Below are positions 1 through 5,467 of a stretch of DNA of 6,968 nt, one piece after another; positions within the stretch are counted from its first letter, which is position 1; each line of letters opens with the position of its first letter. The stretch covers positions 1-6,968 of the forward strand of contig JAGSPQ010000255.1 of the NCBI GenBank assembly GCA_018262385.1, given 5' to 3'. The notes beneath the pieces were generated by a model. That model was not told where the DNA came from and did no database searches. It saw nothing but the letters and a program-made list of their open reading frames with translations. The translations under genes and the position numbers were made by a program. The DNA is from Myxococcaceae bacterium. GTDB taxonomy: Bacteria; Myxococcota; Myxococcia; Myxococcales; Myxococcaceae.

Positions 1-1340
1 CCCCCGCTCGAGAGGGCGCTGCAGTTGGTGCAGAAGAGGTTCGTGCCGCTGGCGGTACCGCCTCCGCTCCCTCCGCCGCCGCCTGGACCGCCGGCCGCGC
101 CAGCGGCGCCGCCGCCACCCATCATCGGGAGGTAGAGGCCGGAGGCATTGAGCGCTCCGATCGGCGCACCAGCAAGACCGCCGACGCCGCCACTGCCGGG
201 GCCGCCGTTCTGTGCGACCGCGGGTGCCGATCCTCCGTTGGTGCTGCTGAAGCCGCTGCACGAGCCCGCGGTTCCGGCGGCTCCTCCGGTGGCGGCCGTC
301 CCTCCGCCGATCACCTGGAAGCCGGTGCCTCCGGTGTTCCCGGCGTTGGGTCCCGAGACACCGGCTGCACCCTGGCCGCCGGTCGCGCCGCACGGAGAGG
401 CGCCGGGCCCTCCCTGGATCGTGCCTGACGCGTTCGTGCCCGTTCCTCCGTTTGCGCCGAAAGTCCCATTCGCGCCCGCGAGCCCTGCGCTGCCAGCTCC
501 GGCGCTGATGGTGAGCGCGGTGAGGGTCACGCCGCCCGGGGAGCTGGTGATCAGGACTCCGTAGCTGCTGCGGCCGTCGCCGGCCGTGGACGTGCCCGTC
601 GCGTTCGAGGCGTTGATGGTGAACAGCTGCACCGCGGTGGCGGTCGCGAGCGTAGAGCCCTGCACCCCGACCGAGCTGGGACTGAGGATCGTCGTCAGGT
701 TGCCGACCGCGCGCGACCAGCCGGCCGACGCGTCGTAGCCGCCATAGAGGCTGACGCCGTCGACGAGGGTGACCGCCTCGCTGTAGACGCCCTTCGAGAC
801 GTAGACGTCTTTCGTCGACGCGGCCGCCACGATTCCGGCGCCGATGGTGAGCTTGGGCTGCAGCCGGCTGCCGGGGAAGGCGTCGTTCCCTCCCAGTGCG
901 TCGACGAAGATCGCGTTCGCCTCGACGCCGTCGATTCCGTCGCAGTTGGCGTCGAGGAAGCTCAGCTCGGGTTCGTCCGGATCCAGGGTCGGGGGAATGG
1001 GGGAGCAGATCCCGGGCGAGCCCGGCAGGTTGCACGCTTCACAGGCTCCGTTGCAGGCCTGGTTGCAGCAGACGGAGTCGACGCACGACTGCCCGGCCGC
1101 GCAGTCGGTGGGCTGAGTACAGGAAATTCCAAGGCCACCACCGCCACCGACTCCGCCGCCACCGACTCCGCCGCCACCGACTCCGCCGCCACCGACTCCG
1201 CCGCCACCGACTCCGCAACTGTCTCCGCCGCCGTCGGCGTCGTCCCAGGGATGACCGCCGGTACAACCCAACGCGACCGCGGCCAACAGCGCGTGAGCAG
1301 CCAACAGAAAACGGCGGCGATCTCGGGAAAGGTCGTTCAT
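1..1340 (-). CDS. Beta-helix surface lipoprotein with Gly spacer and Cys-rich module (C-terminus beyond window)
   Basis: I translated this frame by hand from the ATG at 1340; it stays open for 446 codons to the left edge, so the C-terminus is missing. The signal region (residues 1-25) has a twin-arginine-like RRRFLL motif at 8-13, a hydrophobic run and a lipobox-like ALGC with Cys26 as the lipidation site. Residues 43-69 are a Val-Gly4 spacer. A Cys-rich module follows, with Cys at 74, 80, 86, 91, 92, 96, 100, 103 and 112, then a DANCDGIDG segment (130-138). Residues 144-200 match the opening of DUF1565-like right-handed beta-helix proteins: FVDALGGND, later VYVSKGVYSEAV, then SLYGGYD. From about residue 280 the chain is mostly Gly/Ala/Asn/Thr with scattered Cys, including CTNC near the edge. 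The start is supported by GAGGG five bases upstream. A structural or adhesive surface role is likely. The ligand is unknown, and no catalytic residues are recognised. Confidence 0.85.
   Translation of the reverse strand, partial: MNDLSRDRRRFLLAAHALLAAVALGCTGGHPWDDADGGGDSCGVGGGGVGGGGVGGGGVGGGGVGGGGGLGISCTQPTDCAAGQSCVDSVCCNQACNGACEACNLPGSPGICSPIPPTLDPDEPELSFLDANCDGIDGVEANAIFVDALGGNDAFPGSRLQPKLTIGAGIVAAASTKDVYVSKGVYSEAVTLVDGVSLYGGYDASAGWSRAVGNLTTILSPSSVGVQGSTLATATAVQLFTINASNATGTSTAGDGRSSYGVLITSSPGGVTLTALTISAGAGSAGLAGANGTFGANGGTGTNASGTIQGGPGASPCGATGGQGAAGVSGPNAGNTGGTGFQVIGGGTAATGGAAGTAGSCSGFSSTNGGSAPAVAQNGGPGSGGVGGLAGAPIGALNASGLYLPMMGGGGAAGAAGGPGGGGGSGGGTASGTNLFCTNCSALSSG
1141..1215 (-). repeat. 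Five perfect 15-bp tandem repeats encoding the Val-Gly4 spacer
   Basis: The plus-strand unit ccgccaccgactccg occurs five times end to end without a mismatch. Read on the coding strand it gives Val-Gly-Gly-Gly-Gly, directly after the lipidated N-terminus and before the Cys-rich module. The unit is a multiple of three, so gain or loss of copies would change spacer length and keep the frame. The flanking glycine codons (about 1128-1140) are degenerate, so the identity of the array is above what amino-acid constraint requires. Confidence 0.95.
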
Positions 1341-1345
1341 CGGAG

Positions 1346-1350
1346 CCCTC
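1346..1350 (-). promoter_or_regulatory. Ribosome binding site of the beta-helix lipoprotein gene
   Basis: On the minus strand GAGGG lies five bases before the ATG at 1340. This is a usual Shine-Dalgarno spacing, and it supports that start over any internal one. Confidence 0.6.
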
Positions 1351-1420
1351 GGGGTTGGGGCGGACCGCTGCAACGACGATGCCCTCCACGCTGCACGCGA
1401 AATCGCGAGGTTGATCTGGA

Positions 1421-1457
1421 GCAGGCGCGCAGACGACAGAAGCAATGCGCGCTCTGC
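1421..1457. other. Imperfect hairpin in the intergenic region
   Basis: Left arm gcaggcgcgca (1421-1431) pairs with tgcgcgctctgc (1446-1457), giving 11 base pairs with one bulged base and a 14-base loop. It lies in the 204-bp gap between the end of the four-gene block and the start of the beta-helix lipoprotein gene. No T-run follows on either strand, so it does not look like a standard intrinsic terminator. It could be an mRNA 3' end structure or chance in GC-rich DNA. A smaller inverted repeat, cgcgaaatcgcg, lies at 1396-1407. I see no convincing promoter elsewhere in 1341-1544. Confidence 0.3.
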
Positions 1458-1544
1458 AGTCATTGCGACGGGGAGGGACCCCGGAGCGGAGCACCCACCT
1501 CGCCCCACGATCCTCGAGGCGCGATGGAAACGCTCTGGGGTGGG

Positions 1545-1757
1545 TCAGTCGCTCGCCCGCTCCGGATCCCGGTAGTAGCGGCAGAACCGGTGCTGGCAGG
1601 AGTGGCTGTCCTCCGGCTTCGGCGCGCAGGCCAGGCGGCGAGGGGTCACGCACCCCGAGATCAGCGCGGCGGCGGGGGCCAGCACCAGCAGCTCGCGCCG
1701 GGTGACGCGCGGCTTCGGCGGCGAGGGGTCGGCTTCGGGCGAGAACGGATCTCTCAT
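1545..1757 (-). CDS. Tiny Cys/His lipoprotein with twin-arginine signal (70 aa)
   Basis: A 70-residue protein whose ATG at 1757 shares one base with the stop of the FAD enzyme gene (TGATG), which fixes the start and implies translational coupling. Residues 1-18 are a Pro-rich, mostly polar leader. Then come TRRELLV (19-25), which resembles a Tat motif, the hydrophobic stretch LAPAAAL, and an ISGC lipobox with Cys36. If processed there, the mature lipoprotein is only 35 residues. Besides Cys36 it has Cys44, Cys54 and Cys59, with His52 and His56, forming HSCQHRFC (52-59) followed by RYYR. This cluster could bind a metal ion or form disulfides; the sequence does not decide. I do not recognise the family. 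Its position as last gene behind the FAD enzyme suggests a small periplasmic partner, such as an electron acceptor or membrane tether, but that is inference. The first Met could also be skipped, but no better start is seen. Confidence 0.75.
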   Translation of the reverse strand: MRDPFSPEADPSPPKPRVTRRELLVLAPAAALISGCVTPRRLACAPKPEDSHSCQHRFCRYYRDPERASD

Positions 1758-3211
1758 CACAGTCGCGAGACGACCTCCGCGGCGGCGTTGTGGCCCGACG
1801 CGACGGCGCCCTCCATGCAGATCAGGTCCACCTCGTTGCGCACCCAGTCGCCGGCCAGGAACAGGTTGTCGAACGGCGTCCGCGGGCCGGGGCGGAACTG
1901 ATTCACCCCCGGCTCGCACAAGAGCAGGCGCTCGGAGTCGCTCCGGTTGCGGTGCAGCTCCACCTCGCCCACTCCGGCCGCGCGCAGGTCGCCCACCCCG
2001 TAGGCGCGGGAGAAGTTGTCCAGGGTGGCGCTGGCGATCTCCGAGTCGCTCCAGCCCTCGAAGCCCGCCTCCTGGCCGACGAAGTCGAGCACGCTGCCGG
2101 CCTTCGGATCATTGCGGTACTCCTCCCAGTAGGGCTTCATGTTCACCGCGATCCCCAGCGGAGCGGGAAAGCCGAAGATGGGCCCGGGGAATTCGAGCAC
2201 CGGCTCCCGGGTGGTGAGCGTCATCGACACCGTCGCGCCCGAGCGGAGGTTGAGCAGCCGCTTGAAGTACGGCGAGCGCCACATCCGCTCCTCCGAGCGG
2301 TTCATCTTCACGAACACCGCGTGCGGAATGGTCGAGACGACGAAGTCGAAGCCGCTGAGGGTGCGCTCGGTGCCCGGCAGGCCCCGCACCGCCGGCTCCC
2401 ACGGCCGGGTGCCCTCGCCATGGCCCGCGCTGTCCGGCCGCGCCACCCGCACCCCGGTGATTCGGGTGCCGTCCCAGACCCAGTCGGTCGCGAGGGTGAA
2501 GGGCTCGACGGTGCCGCCCAGCGCGAGGAAGTAGCGCGCGATCGGCTCCCAGACGACCTCGGACCACGGCCCCTTGCAGACGAACGACTCGGCGCGCGCC
2601 GGGGTGCTCATCAGCCGCATCGACTGCAGCACGTGGTAGGCGCTGATCTGCTCGGGGAAGTTGAAGTACGCCTCGCGGAGAAAGCGGAACACCGAGTACT
2701 TCGTCAGGTGCGGTCGCATCCCGTGCTCGATCGCGAAGGTGTCGAAGCACAGGTCGTCGTGGCGGGTGAGATCCTGGGTGCCGCGTGCGGCGAGCATCGC
2801 CTGACCCATGAACCACCCGTAGTTGCCGCGGTCGGCGATCGGCAGCCCGTCGTACGAGAGGAAGCGGCCCGCGAAGTCGACCGAGTCTCCGCTGCCGTCG
2901 AGGGTGTGGATCCGCTGGCTCCACGACTCGAACGGGTGGCTCTGGCCCCCCATGCTCAAGAAGACGTCGCCGTCGTTCACCCCGGCGCGCCGCACCAGCG
3001 CCCGCAAGCGGTCGTAGAAGCCCACCACCATGTGCCAGCCGTGCTCGATGAAGCGGCCGCTGGAGGTGCGGGTCGACGACGCCTTGCCGCCGAAGTGGTG
3101 GCCCTGGTGCACCAGCTTCACCTCGAGGCGATCGGGAGCCAGCTCGAGCAGCCGGGTCGCCGCCGCGAGGCCGGCCGCGCCAGAGCCGATCACCAGCACT
3201 TTGCGCTTCAC
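1757..3211 (-). CDS. FAD-dependent oxidoreductase, amine oxidase/phytoene desaturase superfamily
   Basis: A 484-residue flavoenzyme, probably cytosolic, since no signal peptide or membrane segment is visible. The N-terminal Rossmann fold has VIGSGAAGL (7-15; GxGxxG at 9-14). It is followed by FGGKASS (40-46) and IEHGWHMVVGFY (55-66), which resemble the GGK...IE.G.H...G.Y pattern of plant-type phytoene and zeta-carotene desaturases. The C-terminal FAD motif is NLFLAGDW (449-456) with MEGAVASG (466-473). The length fits this superfamily. Position 35, normally the acidic residue that holds the adenosine ribose, is His (VKLVHQGHH, 31-39). I chose the GTG at 3211 because it overlaps the upstream stop as GTGA and the protein then begins directly with the nucleotide-binding strand; a longer ORF reaching 3280 would add 23 atypical residues inside the upstream gene. 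GGGGTGGA (3216-3223) precedes the start. An isoprenoid, carotenoid-like or amine substrate is possible, but none can be assigned. Confidence 0.88.
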   Translation of the reverse strand: MKRKVLVIGSGAAGLAAATRLLELAPDRLEVKLVHQGHHFGGKASSTRTSSGRFIEHGWHMVVGFYDRLRALVRRAGVNDGDVFLSMGGQSHPFESWSQRIHTLDGSGDSVDFAGRFLSYDGLPIADRGNYGWFMGQAMLAARGTQDLTRHDDLCFDTFAIEHGMRPHLTKYSVFRFLREAYFNFPEQISAYHVLQSMRLMSTPARAESFVCKGPWSEVVWEPIARYFLALGGTVEPFTLATDWVWDGTRITGVRVARPDSAGHGEGTRPWEPAVRGLPGTERTLSGFDFVVSTIPHAVFVKMNRSEERMWRSPYFKRLLNLRSGATVSMTLTTREPVLEFPGPIFGFPAPLGIAVNMKPYWEEYRNDPKAGSVLDFVGQEAGFEGWSDSEIASATLDNFSRAYGVGDLRAAGVGEVELHRNRSDSERLLLCEPGVNQFRPGPRTPFDNLFLAGDWVRNEVDLICMEGAVASGHNAAAEVVSRL

Positions 3212-3831
3212 AGCGTCCACCCCAGCCCGAGCAGCCCCGCGCCGCGAACCAGGCTGCCGGACAGCGGCAGCACCGCCCACTGCACCTGGCCCTCGGCGCG
3301 CAGGAAGAGGTGGGAGGTAAGGGCCAGCTCGATCGCCCCGCCCGCCACCACCACCGGCGCGGCCCGTCGCTGCGAGGTGAAGAGGTCCGCCGCCGCCACC
3401 CCGGCGTCGACGAAGAGGCTGAAGTCGACCCGGTGGTACGGCACGAAGTGGAGCGCGACCCCGATCCGCGCCGAGCCGAGGTGCGGGTGGGCGGGGCCCA
3501 GGGTGGTGAGCTCGAGCTCGAGGCTCCCGCGCAGCGCGAGGATCGACAGGTGCATCGACTCGACGGTGAGCTGCCCGAGCAGGTCCGGCGAGGAGGTCGC
3601 TCCGCCGAGCGCGAACAGCCGCAGCTGCCCCGCCCCCGGCCCGACCTCCCGGGCCACCGGCGGCTGGTACTCGCTCGCGAAGGGGTCGGCCGGGTGCGGC
3701 AGGTTCAGGTCGAGCGGCGCCACCCCCGCGTCCAGCACCTGGGAGAGCGCAGTCACCTCGGGCGGCTGGAGCGAGGCTCCCCCGTCGGCGTCGCCGGCGC
3801 AGAGCACGAGCAGCAGCACCGTGGCGATCAC
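3208..3831 (-). CDS. Predicted outer-membrane beta-barrel protein, function unknown
   Basis: A 207-residue protein starting with GTG at 3831, 15 bp after the kinase stop and preceded by GGGGTGGGA (3837-3845). Residues 1-13 form a short hydrophobic signal-like segment (ATVLLLVLCAG) without the usual basic N-terminus; Cys11 is not in a good lipobox because Leu precedes it. Residues 20-85 are Pro/Asp-rich and probably flexible. From about residue 87 to the end there are alternating polar/hydrophobic stretches typical of barrel strands: 87-111, 120-130, 134-148, 158-172, 174-190 and 193-207, the last ending in LGWTL. No known family is recognised. Its last four bases overlap the FAD enzyme start, so the two proteins are likely made in step. 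A periplasmic beta-sandwich is an alternative. The weak N-terminus makes export likely but not certain. Confidence 0.7.
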   Translation of the reverse strand: MIATVLLLVLCAGDADGGASLQPPEVTALSQVLDAGVAPLDLNLPHPADPFASEYQPPVAREVGPGAGQLRLFALGGATSSPDLLGQLTVESMHLSILALRGSLELELTTLGPAHPHLGSARIGVALHFVPYHRVDFSLFVDAGVAAADLFTSQRRAAPVVVAGGAIELALTSHLFLRAEGQVQWAVLPLSGSLVRGAGLLGLGWTL

Positions 3832-3846
3832 CGGCGTCCCACCCCG

Positions 3847-5394
3847 CTAGAGCTTCAGCTTCTTGACCACCGTCTTGCCCGGCAGGATCTCGACCTCGAT
3901 CGACCGGCGGATCTTCTTGTCGTCGTTCACCAGCTGCAGCACCTGCAGCCCGGCGGGGAGCGGGAGGTTCACCAGCGGGGTGTCTCCCAGCTTCTTCCCG
4001 TTCAGGAACACCTCGGTGTACGGGGAGGTGTCGAGGGTGAGCTGACCGCGCGCCTTCGCCGCCGGCTTCGGCCTCGACTTCGGCTCGGCGACCGCGACTA
4101 CGGGCGGGGGAGCCACCGCGGGCTCAGGCGGCGGCAGCGGCAGCGGCTCGGCCAGGACCGGAGGCGGCGCGGGCGCGGGCTCGGGCTTCGGCGGCGGGGA
4201 GGGAAGCTCGATCACCGTGACCACCTGGGGCGCGGGGGGCGAGCGCAGCGCCAGGAACGTCGTTGCCATCGCCAGTGCCGCGATCGTGGCGAGGGCGCCG
4301 AACAGCGGGGCCCGGCTCTTCGGCAGCTGCGCGATGGGAATCGAGTCCAGCGTCGGGTGGCTTCGCAGCGGCGAGAGGTGGCTGGGCAGATGCTGAAGCT
4401 GCGAGGGCGTCTTCAACACCGGCCCGCCGTCCGCCGCCGCCGCCTGCGAGATGAGCAGCTTGGCGTCGCGTCGCTCGGCGTCGAACGTGCTCGACATGAA
4501 CTCGGCCAGCTTCCGTTCGGATCGCGCGTAGCCCTGGCTCATCAGAAACCCGGCGAGCGCATCGGCGAAGTCGGCGGCGGTGGCGTACCGGTGGGCGAGG
4601 TCCCGGGACAGCGCCTTGAGCACGATCGCATCGAGGGCCGCCGGAACGTCCGGGCGCAGCGCGCTGGGTGGGTTGATCGGCCCGGTCGCCACCGCCTGGA
4701 GCGTCGCCAGGTCGCTGTCGCGGCGGAACATCCGCGCGGAAGTGAGCAGCTCGTGCAGCACTACCCCCAGGGCGAAGATGTCCGACCGGCGGTCGATCGC
4801 CTCGCCCATCGCCTGCTCGGGCGACACGTACGCGACCTTGCCCTTCAGCGTCCCCGCCGCGGTCTTGGTGATGTTCGACTCGGCCCGGGCGATCCCGAAG
4901 TCCACCAGCTTCACCGTGCCGTGGTAGGTGACGAGCACATTCGACGGGCTGACGTCGCGGTGAACGATGTTCATCGGCTTGCCCTTCGGGTCCTTGAGCT
5001 CGTGGGCGAAGTGGAGGCCAGTCGCCGCTCCGATGATGAAGTCGGCGGCGATCTCGATCGGCAGGTACCGCTTCGCCTTGCGCGTCGCCTGGAGAATCGA
5101 GGCCAGGTCCTCTCCGGGAAGGTGCTCCATCGCGAGGTAGTAGCGCCCGCCGATCTCTCCGAAGTCGTAGACCCGCACCACGTTGTTGTGATCGAGGTTG
5201 GCGGCGATTCGCGCTTCGTCGAGGAACATCTGGACGAAGTCGTCGTTGGTGCACAGCTCGGGAAGGATCACCTTCAGCACCGCGACCTTCTCGAAGCCGT
5301 GCGGTCCGCGCTGCACCGCGAGGAAGATCTGCGCCATCCCGCCCGCGGCAATCCGGCGAATCAAGCGGTACCTGCCGAACTCGATGGGCTCCAT
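3847..5394 (-). CDS. Membrane-anchored Ser/Thr protein kinase with C-terminal PEGA-like domain
   Basis: A 515-residue Hanks-type kinase. The kinase domain spans about 9-284: Gly-rich loop IAAGGMAQIF (15-24), ATP-binding Lys41, helix-C Glu60, catalytic loop HRDVSPSN (145-152, Asp147), DFG (165-167) and SPEQ (191-194). All key residues are present and it is an RD kinase, so it should be active. A linker (285-361) leads to one membrane helix (about 362-383), a Pro/Ala/Glu-rich stretch (385-446) and a PEGA-like beta domain (449-515, with VFLNGKKLGDTPL at 462-474). The expected topology is kinase in the cytoplasm and PEGA-like domain in the periplasm, where such domains are thought to bind ligands or envelope components. 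It is the first gene of the four-gene block and diverges from the repeat-protein gene. The start ATG lacks a good Shine-Dalgarno sequence. Its targets are unknown; the co-encoded proteins are obvious candidates. Confidence 0.95.
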   Translation of the reverse strand: MEPIEFGRYRLIRRIAAGGMAQIFLAVQRGPHGFEKVAVLKVILPELCTNDDFVQMFLDEARIAANLDHNNVVRVYDFGEIGGRYYLAMEHLPGEDLASILQATRKAKRYLPIEIAADFIIGAATGLHFAHELKDPKGKPMNIVHRDVSPSNVLVTYHGTVKLVDFGIARAESNITKTAAGTLKGKVAYVSPEQAMGEAIDRRSDIFALGVVLHELLTSARMFRRDSDLATLQAVATGPINPPSALRPDVPAALDAIVLKALSRDLAHRYATAADFADALAGFLMSQGYARSERKLAEFMSSTFDAERRDAKLLISQAAAADGGPVLKTPSQLQHLPSHLSPLRSHPTLDSIPIAQLPKSRAPLFGALATIAALAMATTFLALRSPPAPQVVTVIELPSPPPKPEPAPAPPPVLAEPLPLPPPEPAVAPPPVVAVAEPKSRPKPAAKARGQLTLDTSPYTEVFLNGKKLGDTPLVNLPLPAGLQVLQLVNDDKKIRRSIEVEILPGKTVVKKLKL

Positions 5395-5467
5395 TGCGCG
5401 CGGCCGACTCTAACCGCACCCGAGCGAAGCGAGCAGTCGGCGACACGACTTCGTCTACACTCGTGCG
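5395..5467. promoter_or_regulatory. Divergent intergenic promoter region
   Basis: These 73 bp separate the two divergent genes and must hold both promoters unless these lie inside the genes. On the plus strand TACACT (5456-5461) is a -10-like hexamer only six bases before the ATG at 5468. On the minus strand TAGAGT (5412-5407) lies twelve bases before the ATG at 5394. Neither has a good -35 partner, and neither start has a purine-rich Shine-Dalgarno sequence. The spacing would put transcription starts at or within a few bases of the start codons. Confidence 0.4.

Noticed and set aside
148..564. Pro-rich 138-codon plus-strand ORF
   Set aside because: It is the complement of the Gly-rich tail (GGN read as NCC gives Pro), with no independent support.
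1141..1215. CRISPR array
   Set aside because: The repeats are directly adjacent with no spacers and lie inside a coding frame.
1367..1386. Sigma-54 promoter on the minus strand (TGGAGGGC ... TTGCA)
   Set aside because: The distance between the GG and GC elements is about four bases too long for a -24/-12 promoter.
896..1653. Arg-rich ORFs on both strands across the 15-bp repeat array
   Set aside because: They are translations of the Gly repeat in other frames (runs of Arg, Trp, Leu or Ala-Glu-Ser). The lipoprotein frame has the signal, lipobox and Cys module.
1758..1919. Longer form of the 70-residue lipoprotein starting at 1919
   Set aside because: The extension is Arg/Gly-rich shadow sequence of the FAD enzyme C-terminus; the ATG at 1757 overlaps its stop and gives a proper signal peptide.
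3212..3280. Longer FAD enzyme starting at 3280
   Set aside because: The extra 23 residues lie inside the barrel gene and do not resemble a signal or domain; the GTG at 3211 overlaps the upstream stop as GTGA and begins at the Rossmann strand.
1790..3850. Plus-strand ORF of 686 codons antisense to the FAD enzyme and barrel genes
   Set aside because: It is composed mainly of Arg, Ala, Val, Pro and His with no domain, and mirrors real genes on the minus strand. Long antisense frames are expected where third positions are mostly G or C.
4124..5446. Minus-strand ORF of 440 codons overlapping the kinase
   Set aside because: It is a shifted frame of the kinase gene, Arg/Ala/Gly-rich and without motifs; the kinase frame has every catalytic residue.
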